From the NCBI GenBank assembly GCA_019321725.1, contig CM033106.1, positions 22,628,965-22,692,964 of the forward strand: 64,000 bases of DNA, in the 5' to 3' direction. This document shows positions 35,165 to 46,323 of the stretch, one piece after another. The first letter of the stretch is position 1, and each line of letters opens with the position of its first letter. A program made the position numbers and the translations under genes. The notes under the pieces are model-generated. The model made no database searches and had not been told where the DNA came from. It saw only the letters and a list, made by a program, of their open reading frames with translations. Origin of the DNA: Paulownia fortunei. Lineage: Eukaryota > Streptophyta > Magnoliopsida > Lamiales > Paulowniaceae.

Positions 35165-36090
35165 GGGTGGGCGTTGGGGTAGGGTATTTCGGCCCGACTG
35201 GATCGGGGTTCAGGTAAAATGATTCTATTCTTTTAAAAAAATAAAGAATTAAATAGGGTTCAAGTTATCTGAACCCAATTTTGAAATTTCAAATCGAGTA
35301 ATCCTACCCAATCGGGTAGCCAACATATTTTAAAAAAATAAACTAGGTCTTTTCTCCCTTCTTCATTTTCGTTTCTATCACCAGACTCACCACCAAACCC
35401 TATAGCTCCCCCCAACTCCCAAGCTCGTCCCAAGCAGCCAAGCCTTCCATACACTTTCACAGCATTGCACCAACTTCCTACGGCAGTGGCAGCTCCAGCG
35501 TATACTGATGGTGAGTTTCTTCTCTCTTCTAATTTTTGAGGTTTGAATATTTTGAAAATGTTCGAGCCTTTGGTTAAAATTACCTAAAGGAAGTAGCATC
35601 AAGTATAAAAATTTACCTACTTGCCAACAGGATTAGGACAATGCATCCACCATCTTCTCTGTTCTCTAAGTCTATGCTACAATCTATATCCTCTGCTCAG
35701 CTTCATAATACAGTGAATTAAAGGGAATTGGCACAGTGGTGCAGATATTGCAATGCAGAAGCAATGTCTACTGCAATATTTATTCTCTAAATAAGATTAA
35801 AATTTCTGTCATGACTCACTTTATCTTCAGGATGCAGCTGACATTCCAAGTTCCCATTTGACAGATACAGATACACAAAAGCTGTGAAATCATTCCTTCA
35901 TTTTTGTGTTTGCTCGTCTCATTTTTTGCTGCAAAAACTGAAAAACAGAGGCAGCTAGCCAGCTACAGACTCTAATTTATTTAAACAAAAATAAAAACCT
36001 TAAAAAGACAATATTGGGTAAACAAAAAAAAATGGGGTCAGGATCGGGTACACTGCCTGAACCCAAAATACACGAACCCAATGCCCACCC
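35165..36090. mobile_element. Candidate inverted-repeat element
   Basis: The left end GGGTGGGCGTTGGGGT (35165) and, complemented, the right end GGGTGGGCATTGGGTT (ending 36090) are inverted repeats. A second inverted block, GGGTTCAGG, lies about 45 bases inside each end. The interior of ~0.9 kb is non-coding. I could not identify a convincing target duplication, so superfamily is left open. Confidence 0.55.
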
Positions 36091-36492
36091 ATATGCAACA
36101 CAACCAACATTTGACAAAGAAGATGAGGGAGCAAAATACTGCCCTGCAATCCAATTGCCAACAGTAGACTGGGTGTATCACACCCAGCCACAGTAAAATG
36201 GTCCCAAGGGAAGTCAGGAGTGGGTATGGAGATTAACAAGTTCGAATCAAATGTGCATTTCAAAATCAGAGTAGGGTAAGGCACAATTACAAACAATGTT
36301 ATCAGAAGCTCATAATCTACTAGTATTAATTTACTCGAGCAAAAGAGGAAATGTGTCCTCAAACTTTAATTGCACATCTTAAAATTTCAATCTTGACACA
36401 AATACTGCTTCCCAAAATGCTTAAATAAACTTTATGAGTACACTAAAACAAAACCTCTAAAGAACAAATTCCACTGCTGAGATAAAAAAATA

Positions 36493-37940
36493 TCACTGCT
36501 GTCGGGCCTCAGCTTTCTTTTTCTGCCAGAGCCTATCAAGTGCGCTGTCCGCATCACCCTGCAGAATAGAATTTCCAAGTCTCAGATATGACACTACATT
36601 ACATGCATCATGACATACAACAGAACCAGGCAGCACGTGGCTTCAGACTAAATATGACTTATTTAGCTTCTTGATCAATCTGTTGTCACTCATCCAGCAT
36701 ACGACATTTTTCCAAGATAGCACAAATGAACATCAGAACCAGTAGAAAAGTTTGCACATTCCTCTGATGCATGAAATTGCCACACAAACATTGATTGAGA
36801 TATTCTGAAGTCAAGAGTCAGTACCATGCTCGATATCTATTAGAATATACTAAGCCAATCTACAACATGAACAAACTATTCTAGCTCAAAGATCAACTAA
36901 GATCTAACCAGTAAACTGGATGGTTTTCAAGCCAATCAAGGTTCCAGCAGATAAAAATTATCCAACTTCTCCCCCCAGTCTGTATATTCTAATAGATATC
37001 AAAGATCAACTAAGATCTAACCAGTAAACTGGATGGTTTTCAAGCCAATCAAGGTTCCAGCAGATAAAAATTATCCAACTTCTCCCCCCAGTCTGTATGA
37101 CACCCTGCAACTGGTTTATTCAATCCATTCAAGGATCCTAACCAATCTGCTCCGCTCCGTATAGGGTGTCAACTGGACTTGGACTTCTCTCAGGCTAAGT
37201 TTGCTGGTTGATCAAACAACATCTATGTGCAGAAGAGCTGTTATTTGAGTGTTATTTTACTTTGCTAATGGATATCATCTAGTCCTAAACTCATGCACCT
37301 TTCCTTAATGAAGATAAATCATCTTACCATTAAAAAGGAGAGTATATACCATCTAAAACAATGCAAAAAAATGAGTAATAATATTTTTTCCCTAAGCAAG
37401 AGGGAATCGCAACCATGACCAGAAATTATTAATTACTATTACACTAATAAAAGACGAAACACTTTATCTAGAATTAAAACCAACTATACAAGACAAAAAT
37501 TACAATTTTAGAACTGTATCATGTTGCTCAATTTAAAGCAGTCCAACGAAACTATGCAACACAGCAACTTGAAACTAGTAAAATGATAATGCCCTACAAA
37601 GCTAAGAAATGGACAAAGCCCTTACCTGGGCGCGGATGAATCCACAGAGTGCAAAGGTGGAGGATTGGCCAGTGTATCGGCCAGTCTCATCCAAATGCCC
37701 AACGTTGATCTGAACAGATGCATGATCCTTGGAAGTGATCAGCCTGTTAGTGGCAGAGCTGCAACATCAAAAATAGACAATCAGGCATATACTCTACTTC
37801 AAAGACCTTTCATCTTTGTGTACTTCTAGAACTCATTTCAGTTATATTTGACTGAAGAACAAAAAGTAGCATATTGAATAATATACACACCACTTCCTGG
37901 GAATATAGAGATCCATGTTTTGTCCCTCCTCGTTCTGCAT
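36493..37940 (-). CDS. RPS21: 40S ribosomal protein S21 (eS21)
   Basis: Small-subunit ribosomal protein of the cytosolic ribosome. Three coding exons on the minus strand: 37940-37891 (start [16 protein letters not shown]), 37758-37626 (begins [20 protein letters not shown] after joining across the split codon TG|C) and 36558-36493 ([21 protein letters not shown], stop TGA). Splice sites are GT-AG: donors at 37890 and 37625, acceptors at 37760-37759 and 36560-36559. The product is 82 residues, the normal plant S21 length, with no lesions. The second intron (36559-37625) is just over 1 kb and carries a tandem duplication. The ATG is the only candidate that gives the conserved N-terminus. This is the one intact gene in the window. 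Confidence 0.97.
36887..37098. repeat. 99-bp perfect tandem duplication in S21 intron 2, with inverted filler
   Basis: Bases 36887-36985 are repeated without a difference at 37000-37098 (start CAAAGATCAACTAAG, end CAGTCTGTAT). The 14 bases between the copies together with their edges (36982-37000) are the exact reverse complement of 36832-36850, 19 bp. Zero divergence suggests a recent event. Confidence 0.93.
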
Positions 37941-38620
37941 CCTGTCTGAATCTTCAAGCACTCGAGAAAAATTAACAAAGCTCAAAGCACCTGAATCAAT
38001 GAAACCCCAATCAAACTCTGGAGTTGTAAATCAACAAGAAAGGTAAAATAATGGATCCACACCCATCAATACTCTACTCAATGAAAACCCATTAAAACGG
38101 CCAAATTTATTACCTCAAAATATTCAAATAAAATAACTTAAAACCATTACTAAATGAACTTAAGCAATCATGTCCAACGCAACAGAAATAACTAAACTAA
38201 CTTTCCAAACTCCATCAGCACGTAAATATTACCACAAATAAATTCCACGCACTCACGAAGATAAAGTTGACCAATATATTAAATTTTCATTTAATTACCC
38301 AAATTCGAACAAAACGAAAGTTTTAACCCATCCTAGGGGTACAATCTCAAACTTGCGACGATTCAAATAAAATCTATTCGCTAATCTTCAACTTTAGGGG
38401 GAAAAAAAGGGGAAAAAAATGAAAAAAACAGACACACAAACACAGGCACATGAAATGTCACTCGCAAAGTGCTTTGACGAATCCAAAAACCAAAGATGGA
38501 GAAATAATCGGAGACAATAGCAGAATAAAGTGAGAGAAAGAAAAGAGCGAGTACCTCAGGAGGATACGAGTGCAGAGAGCTACTGAGGGAACAGGCGGCT
38601 TTTCTCTAATCTGTTTAATA
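37941..38620 (-). other. S21 5' untranslated exons and leader intron
   Basis: Upstream of the ATG a consensus acceptor (CAG, 37993-37991) precedes 50 untranslated bases, 37990-37941. A donor at 38554-38553 (GAG|GTACTC) closes a first untranslated exon that starts around 38620. The leader intron is therefore 37991-38554, 564 bp. Leader introns are common in plant ribosomal protein genes and often raise expression; that role here is inferred. Confidence 0.75.
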
Positions 38621-38634
38621 GGAGAAGCCACTCA

Positions 38635-38643
38635 AAACCCTAG
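38635..38643 (+). promoter_or_regulatory. Telo-box at the S21 transcription start region
   Basis: AAACCCTAG (plus strand) lies at the presumed start of the S21 first exon. Telo-boxes are recurrent near start sites of plant ribosomal protein and translation genes, where they support coordinated expression in dividing cells. No TATA box is evident in the usual position. Confidence 0.7.
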
Positions 38644-38696
38644 CTCCTCTTTCTATTTTGTGACTATTTAATTTCTTTTTGGCTAAAATATATTTA

Positions 38697-38948
38697 CTCT
38701 AAAAATATATTTCATCCATCTCACTTATATATATATATATATAATTTGATTTTTACAAAACTTAAAAATACAAATTTTAAAATATATTTACATAATTTTT
38801 TTAAAAATATAATAATTGCAAATTAGTATTTTAACAATTACTTAAAAGGAGATGATATTTTTGTGGGAAAAAATTATTTAAAAAATGCACCTTATTTTAA
38901 AACATTCAAAACAGAAATAGAATTGATATAAATTTAGGAGAGAGGGAG
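38697..38948. mobile_element. Possible Stowaway-like MITE
   Basis: About 250 bp between TA dinucleotides, starting CTC-TAAAAATATATTTCATCC and ending GAGAGAGGGAG before TA at 38949. The right end has the GGGAG-TA form of Stowaway elements; the left end matches only partly. The interior is AT-rich. It lies just upstream of the S21 gene. A weak call. Confidence 0.4.
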
Positions 38949-38950
38949 TA

Positions 38951-41182
38951 TTGTTTTGTATTATCCTTTTGTTTTTAGTTGGAGCTCAAATACTCAATAT
39001 TATTTTTACTTTTTTTGGAAACTTTATTCTATTAACTAATAATTTGAACTTGTGCTTCTTTGTAGCCAATGATTTACTATTCAGATGCATGGCAAACTAT
39101 ACGGTGAAAGTATACATGCAAACGAATTAAGTTGAGAGTATATATAATTGTTTGAATTTTTTTTAGTTTAAAAAAGTATATTTAATTTTATTTTGATTAT
39201 TAATTTAATTAAATTTGAACGAAATTTAATCGAATCGAATATAAATCGAGTTCAAATAGTTTAATTTTTTTATATTTTTTTTTTTATTTTCTCACTAATC
39301 GAGTCGATTTCAAATCGAGTTCTAAATCTTATTGAAAGAAAAAATATGTTCAATTTTGATTTGTTAAATTAACCAAATGAGTTCAAACGAGTTTTTAACA
39401 ATTGATTTCAAGTCGAATATCAAGTAATTTGATTTGTTATTCAATTTTATGTGAAAATATAATTAAGACTGAAAAATAAATCAAAAATTAATCGAGATTT
39501 TTATATAGTTAAAAGTTTGTTGAATTTGACTTATTGAACGTAATAAATTAAATTCACAATATATTTTATATTCGATAAATTTGAAATTTCAAACCTATAG
39601 AAAAGCTTTTTTGAAAAAAGAAAAGAGGATATCAAACTAAATAAATTACTAGTGAAGACTAAGTTATACATAACATATTTTCTCATAATTTTTTGGTTAA
39701 TTTTCTTTATCCCCTAATGCTTTGAGTATGTATCAATCATCCCCATCTCCTAATAAAACTTTTAATACCTCCCTAAATTCATAAAGTATATAATGATGGA
39801 TAAAAGTACTCCTAAACTAAGTAAAAGAATTATCCTTTTTGATAATCTTTATATCACTTTGCCTCCTCTACAACTAAATATCAATTAGTTTGTCCCCAAA
39901 TTTATTCAGTACTAATTTTATTAAAAAAGTTGGCCTTCAATTAAGTTTAAATTAAATAAATAAAAAATATAAGTAAAATGGTATAGAGAGAAGGCACGTT
40001 AAATTTTAAACTATCTCATGTAAATTTACAAGAATTGTGATAAAGTTCTTGTGGTTTTTTTAATTTTTAATTTTGATTACACATTTACAAATATATATAT
40101 ATATAGGATATATGAATAAGATGGTAGTTATACACATTTATGTTAGATGGTTTTAAGTTAATGTGTATTCTTTATACTATTGAAATCATACTTCACTCTT
40201 TATTTAATTTAGATTTAATTGATCATTTTTTTATTTATAAATTTGAATAAAATTTGGGATCAAATTAATTCGCATTTGATTGTGGAGGGCGTAAATTATA
40301 GATTATATTAAAGTGGGTGAACTGAATTTTTACTTTTATTTAAGGGTATTTTATTTATTAATATTAATTATTTTAATTTAAAGAGGCATTTAAAAATTTT
40401 ATTAATAGAGGGAGTAATTAATATGAAGCCAATAGTACAGGAGATTAAAATGAATTCAGCCCTATTTTTTGTTGATAAAAAAATCAGTGGTAGAGGTACG
40501 ACAGAAGTTGCCAACTGCATAATCATGCAGAATCTAGGGATCCTAAAAGGGTTTGAAAGTTAACAAGGAAGAGATAAATTAATTATGAGTGGATGGAAAG
40601 AAATAGAAAATATAAGGCCTTGTTTGGTTTTATTTGTTTTTATTTTTATTGTTTTTAAGTGTAATTTGATTTTTGCATTAACTATGTATGAAAAATGTGT
40701 TTGGATATAGAATTGATATTGACTTTATTAAATTGATATTGATATTTTAGTGTAAGAATGATCTTATTATTTTTTATGTCCCATCAATCAAATTATATTG
40801 AGTTGAGAAATTATTATTTAATTTATTAAAAATTACGTTATAGGAAGAGAAACTATTATTTTAATTAGTTAGTGAACTTTAATTTTTTTTAAAAATTAGT
40901 GAAATATTATATCAACACATTAATAATATAATCCCACTTTGACTAAATCAATGTGTAAATTTATGATTTATGATTTATGATTTATAATTATATTTATGAA
41001 AATAAAAATAAGTCATATTTTTATTAAAAATTTGCAAGCAAACATATTTTGGTAGATAAGAAGATCAACTTTTGAGAAAACAAAGGGGTTATTATGGTAA
41101 AAACAGTGAAGAACACCAACTTTTGTAATGTCATGTCTCTTAATAAAGGTGTGTAGATATACACGTATACATTCATAGGCTT
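38951..41182. other. AT-rich non-coding stretch
   Basis: No coding frame with family features. 39190-39450 contains several variants of AATCGAGTTC/AAATCGAGT, an old dispersed repeat pattern. 40616-40640 (AAGGCCTTGTTTGG) looks like a terminal motif of hAT-type MITEs but no partner end was found. Confidence 0.45.
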
Positions 41183-41780
41183 AGGTAGTGTTTGGAAGAG
41201 CTTTATAAATTGTTTGCAAGCTTTTAGTTTACAGAAAGTAGCATTAGAGTGTTTGGATTGGTTGGCCTTAGTTTGGGCTTGGCTTCAGTTGAGCAAAAAG
41301 ACCAGAAGTTGGAAGCAAGTGCTTTTTACAATTTTTGGCTTTTTATGTCCAACTTCTTGATAACATTTTTACCCTCATTATTTTTTCAATATCCCCGATT
41401 TACCCTTTGACTGCTGCATCGAATATGATTTATACATATGCATATGGTTATTATTATTATTCTTGGTATTAATTAAAACTTATGTGCATCTGTTTATATA
41501 TGTGTAATATAAAGTTTGCTGATCAAACATGTGTAAAGGTATTTTCTATTTACAATATATTTTAATGATATATATTCCTACATAGGTACTTGTATTTTAT
41601 CCACATAAGATACATACATATATACACACGTGACAGTTATATAAAATATATTCCAATATATATATTTTGTAAAAAGCTTACTTATATATATATATATATA
41701 TCTAAATACATGTGCATATTTGAACATAAGGTATATTTGTGTCTATAATGTATTCATTCATTATTATTAAATAAGAATAC

Positions 41781-41785
<5 letters not shown>

Positions 41786-41817
<32 letters not shown>

Positions 41818-41818
41818 A
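41786..41818. repeat. (AT)n(GT)n compound microsatellite
   Basis: A TATATATATA run passes directly into GTGTGTGTGTGTGTGTG. A likely polymorphic marker; several other (AT)n tracts lie nearby (for example about 41684-41701). Confidence 0.85.
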
Positions 41819-42609
41819 GATACATATATTTACATACATATAACTATAAACATACAAAGAAATATGTATGTATTTGATATAGTATCTCCTCTATTGACAA
41901 GGATTGATGTTTCCAACGAACTGAATCAGTTAACTGCTCTCGCCTGTGACACAAGCAAATAGTAAGGGGCGTCGGAGTTTTTTCACTGATAATTTTTTAA
42001 CGATCAAATTAAGACTAGAGTTTAGAAAATCTGAATAAAAGATAACAAATAATTTTCACATACCTTCAAATGAGATATTAAGGGGTATTTATAAGTGTTT
42101 AACTAATGATTATGATCGGGTGTGACAAAGTACATTGGATTGGGTATTTTAATATAAATTGGACCTCATTATTCATTGGTCCTTGCGAAATAATTGACTT
42201 TAGATAAACTATTAGACTTAAACTATTATTAAATCCATCATATAGCCCCACTCTGAGAAAATATAGGGAAGATAGATTAGACGAAAGTACTCTACAAATC
42301 TATTGGACCCGACCCAAGTAAGAGTAGGATATATAAATTTAATTGAAGAGAAAGTGCGCAATGCTTTTTTAAAATCGTGCTTCTAAGGTGGCATGGATTC
42401 TAAAGATATGTCATTTTTCTTTTATCCTCTCTTCAAATATTAATCCCTTAATAGCATTTTGTTTCTCTTTCTTTAGAAACTTTCATCCCACATGTCAAAG
42501 ATAAAAAAAATTCCTCCTAAGTGTTAGAGATAAAAAATTTCTCCCATGTGTTAAAATTTTTTCTTTTTTGGAGTTTGAATCAAATATGCAAGGGGATGTG
42601 AGGATGTTT

Positions 42610-42709
42610 NNNNNNNNNNNNNNNNNNNNNNNNNNNNNNNNNNNNNNNNNNNNNNNNNNNNNNNNNNNNNNNNNNNNNNNNNNNNNNNNNNNNNNNNNNN
42701 NNNNNNNNN
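42610..42709. other. Assembly gap of about 100 N
   Basis: A run of N of round length, so a scaffold join of unknown true size. The apparent reading frame across it is meaningless. Confidence 0.98.
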
Positions 42710-43104
42710 TAAGTACACGTTTTCAAATTGTCCAAACTGGATAATTCAGAATTTAACATCAAATTTTAAAATTATTAAAGATTTTAAAAATTTTTGATGC
42801 TAAATTCCAAACGGGGTCTAAGGTTTGTGAATGCATATACAAAAATAAAACTAAGAAAATATAATCAATTTTTATTAAACCGGTCCAATCCCTAAATTAT
42901 TTTTAAAATAAGATCTTATTTTAATAAATTATTTTAATTTTGTTAATTTTAATTATAAATTTACCATTACTAGATATTATTTTTGCCAAACAATTCACTA
43001 ATTTATTTTTAAAATAAGACCTAACATTTTATAAGCTCAAAAAATATCTTATAAGATGCAAGAGTTTATAAGATCTTTTAAATAAATTTAACCGAACACC
43101 ATCT

Positions 43105-43544
43105 AAATATATTTATAGTTTATTACCATAACAATACAAATCTAACTATTTTTGATTTGCTATTATAAATGAAAAGTATCAAAATCAATTATACTTAGTA
43201 CTGGCAATGTTGTGTAGTTAAATCCCAAACTAGTTGAAATGAGGTGTAATGGGTTAAATTGTGATATTTCATTGATTTTTTAATTTGAAAATTGAAAAGA
43301 TAGTTAATTTAGAAAAAGAGTTCCATATTGTAATCCTATTCTACAGTTTGATTTTTAGATTGATTTAAATTAGGATAATCTAGAACCCTTCTTTTATCAG
43401 TTTTGGTATTGAAAAATCTTACTGAATTATTCATGTAGTGGTAAGATTTATTTAAAATTTTATTTAAAAAATTATATAAAACCCTTCTTTTATCAGTTTT
43501 TATTTAAAATTTATTTTATAAATTAATAATGGTTGTGCTAACAA

Positions 43545-43587
<43 letters not shown>

Positions 43588-43920
43588 ACTAATAGTGGTA
43601 ATAAAATAAGTGTATATTATCATAAAAATGTTAATGAATTTAAATTATAATTTAATAATAGGATGAATGTCACTTTATCCCCTCAACTATATATTTGTAA
43701 CACTTATCCAAATACACTAAAATTGACTTGAAGATTGGCATTATAATAACAAATAATAAACTATGTACAAATGGCATATACAACTAGGAATCAAGATCCA
43801 ATTTTCATAGATGAGATGCATAATCATTTATTATTTTATCACAATTATTGGAAGAAATCAAAATCACAGAATCTATAAATAATAATTAATTCAAATCAAG
43901 AATCAACTTAACATATTCAT
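43105..43920. other. AT-rich non-coding stretch
   Basis: Apart from the (ATT)n microsatellite no gene, element end or repeat was recognised. The segment from 43650 to 43910 is low in complexity and lacks frames. Confidence 0.5.
43546..43585. repeat. (ATT)n microsatellite
   Basis: About 13 uninterrupted ATT units. A shorter (ATT)n occurs near 51631-51652. Confidence 0.9.
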
Positions 43921-44165
43921 GGAACGTACCAGACGGCAGCTACTCGCGATGGCTGCTCGCGGCGGTGGCGGTGGTGGTGGCGGTGGCGGTGGGAGTGGCT
44001 GCTAGTGCCTTGGGCGGTGGCAATGGCTACTGGTGCCTTGGGCAGTAGCACTGGCTGCTTGCGATGGGGCAATGGCTGTGGCAGGAGCCTGTTGCACAGG
44101 GCAATGGTAATGGTAGGTGGTGGCGGAGGCGGCGGAGGCGGCGGAGGCATTGGAATAGCAAGGAG
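43921..44165. other. GC-rich simple-sequence island interrupting a gypsy RT
   Basis: Dominated on the plus strand by GGT/GGC triplets (GGCGGTGGCGGTGGTGGTGG near 43960, GGAGGCGGCGGAGGCGGC near 44125) and degenerate copies of a 'GGGCAATGGC(T/A)' phrase. It starts where RT homology stops. It is sharply richer in GC than the flanks. In frames it would encode poly-Gly or poly-Pro, but no family is recognisable. The G-runs could form G-quadruplexes. The origin is unclear: captured gene fragment, microsatellite expansion or filler DNA. Confidence 0.7.
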
Positions 44166-45190
44166 GCGGCGGCTGGTGCGTGGGTCAGCGACGGCATCAC
44201 TAGAAATTCATAATGTTCATACCTTGTTTGGAATGCAGTATTTTGTATGTTTTCTTCCTTGATCTTCAATTGATAATACCCTGAGCGCAAATCAATCTTA
44301 GGAAATTACTAATGCTCTCTGCAATTGATCAAAGAAATAATCTATTATTGGAAGTGGATACTTATTCTTGACTGTTACTTTATTCAACTCTCTATAATCA
44401 ATGCACAACTGCAATGTACAATTCTTCTTTGTCATGAACAACATAGGTGCTCCCCAAGAAAAATAACTAGGGCGAATAAAACCCTTATCAAGTAATTCTT
44501 GCAATTGAACTTTCAAATCTTTCAACTTTGTTGGTGCAATTCGATATGGTGCTTTAGAAATAGGGGTAGTCTTTGGCATAACATCAATCACAAATTCAAT
44601 CTTTCGATCTGGTGGCAGTCCTGGTAAATTATTTAGAAATACCTTAAGAAATGCTTGAACCAAATCTACATTTTCTGGCTTCAATTGTGCTTCGATCGAG
44701 GTATCCAGAACACTTTCCAAATATCCAACACAACCTTTATTCAATATTTTTTAAGCTTTCAAAATAGTTATAATTGGTAAGGATTGTGACAATAAAGTAC
44801 CACTAAACACAAACTGTTTTTCTCTAGGTGGCTGAAAAATCACAATCTTCTTGTAACAATCAATTGTTGCATGATATTTGGTAAGCCAATCCATGCCCAA
44901 AATAACCTCAAAATTTAGCATTGGTAAAACAACGATATCCGCATAGAGTGTCATGTCACTAATCTGAATAAAACATGCCCTTAACATTTGGTTGGAATCC
45001 ATTTTTCCCCAGATAGAACTATCACACTATACTTTACTTTTAATAAATCTGGTTTAATGCTAAATTTTCACATAAATGCACAGGATGCAAATGAATGCAT
45101 AGATCCTAAATCTATCAATGCAATTGTAGGTATCCCAGAAATTAAAACAGTACCTGTGATGATGGAAGTATCTGTATCAACTTGTTCTTA
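44166..45190 (-). pseudogene. Ty3/gypsy protease and RT N-terminal half
   Basis: Minus strand. The protease region (45190-44751) includes a degenerate active-site area near 45110 and ILGMDWLTKYHATIDC (44920-44865). RT (44744-44166) has the linker block, [36 protein letters not shown], then [11 protein letters not shown] and [14 protein letters not shown], followed by LTHAPAA where a two-codon block is lost; then the GC-rich island replaces the rest. The YxDD box, RNase H and integrase are absent. Same broad Tekay/Del-like type as 7856-10440, but a different copy. Confidence 0.87.
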
Positions 45191-46119
45191 TGCCATTGCA
45201 TATACTCTCCCTTAAACTATTGGGCAATCCTTTGCTATATATCCGGGATTTTTACACTTAAAGCAACTATTAGTACCACTAAAGTATTCCCCAAAATGAT
45301 TCTTCCCACACTTAGCACATCTAGGCCTTTTAACTGTAGTAGAAGTCTACCAAACTCTATGACGCTCTTTATTCCCTTGGTTTGATTTTTGCTCTCATTT
45401 CTTCCACTGATTAAGATTTCTAGGAGTGAATACTTGCTTCTTTTGTTGATAAAATTTCTCAATCTTTTCTCATCTAAGTCATCCATTAAAGTCTTTTCCA
45501 CCAATTCCCTGAACTTTGTTGTTGAAGACATTCTCATATCTTTTCTAATTTCAGGATTAAGGCCTCTTAAGAAATGATTCATCTTCTCATTGTTGTCTCT
45601 AGCGATGTATGGCACATACTTACAATCATTTGCAAATTTTTTCACATAATCACATACAGCATCCCTGGTGAAATACTTATCATAAAAGATTAGTTTAAAC
45701 CTCTCACAAGTTAGTTCTTCTATGTTTACTACAAGTTTAGCTCCTTCCCACTAGGTTTTAGCATCATTTTTCAACAAGAAAATTGCATAGAGTACTTTCT
45801 CAACATTGTCAATTTACATGTAGTCAAAGATAGTGTCTAATGATTTTACTCATTCCTCTGCAACCATGGGATCAGACCCACTATTAAAATCAACATGTTC
45901 CATCTTTCTAATTTTATCATATATAGCTTATAAAGTATCCTGTCGAGCTTGTGGTGGAGGAAGTCGTTGATTCTGTTCTTGGTTTCTATGTTCCATATCT
46001 AGTAATTGTTGTGTTTGTTCATTATGCATTCTAGTCTGCTGTTGAATGAGATCAGTCAAATTATTCACCAAACTATGATTACCCTCATGATTATCCATTG
46101 TCTTCCTTTTTTGTGTCAT
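45191..46119 (-). pseudogene. Ty3/gypsy gag
   Basis: Starts [16 protein letters not shown] at 46119 with a Gln-rich N-terminal segment, passes a stop near 45929, then runs through the retrotransposon gag domain (about 45900-45500, with EEWVKSLD, YAIFLLKNDA and [17 protein letters not shown]). It ends with a Lys-rich tail and a decayed zinc-knuckle region near 45330-45240. Several stops and shifts. Lies directly downstream of the primer site and LTR. Confidence 0.85.
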
Positions 46120-46305
46120 GACCTAATATGCATTGCTCAATCTCATTCTATTTCTTAGCTAATATAAATGCATAATCATAACAACAACATAAAATAAAAT
46201 CTAATCAAGTAAACATAAAAGTAAATAAATAAATAGTTGACTAAGTTTCCCAACTAGGATGTGTTCATATGACTTTTTTAGTCTTCAGGAATAACTAAAC
46301 CTCCT

Positions 46306-46317
46306 CTCTAATACCAC
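46306..46317 (-). other. Primer-binding site of the gypsy element
   Basis: Minus strand TGGTATTAGAGA, one or two changes from the tRNA-iMet type. It sits six bases inside the inferred LTR end, and a leader of about 190 bases separates it from gag. Confidence 0.75.
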
Positions 46318-46323
46318 AAACAG

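Larger units (their letters stand above)
41183..43104. mobile_element. Possible hAT-like MITE or composite
   Basis: TTAGGTAGTGTTTGG at about 41182 and, in inverse orientation, CCGAACACCATCTAAA near 43090-43104 resemble each other as terminal repeats. An internal end-like CCAAACGGGGTCTAAG lies near 42810, so more than one element may be present. The assembly gap falls inside, so the real length is unknown. Confidence 0.3.

Noticed and set aside
36014..36362. Frames on both strands downstream of the S21 gene
   Set aside because: No family motifs; they overlap the end of the inverted-repeat element and 3' flank of S21.
39190..39450. Repeated AATCGAGTTC variants suggesting an array
   Set aside because: Spacing is irregular and the copies are too diverged to define a unit.
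40616..41050. AAGGCCTTGTTTGG as the start of a hAT MITE
   Set aside because: No matching inverted end or 8-bp duplication found downstream.
42580..42762. Minus-strand frame across the N run
   Set aside because: It exists only because N was translated as X.
44005..44262. Plus-strand Gly-rich frame of 85 codons
   Set aside because: Created by GGT/GGC triplets in the GC-rich island; no start context, no family match, and it overlaps the gypsy RT on the other strand.
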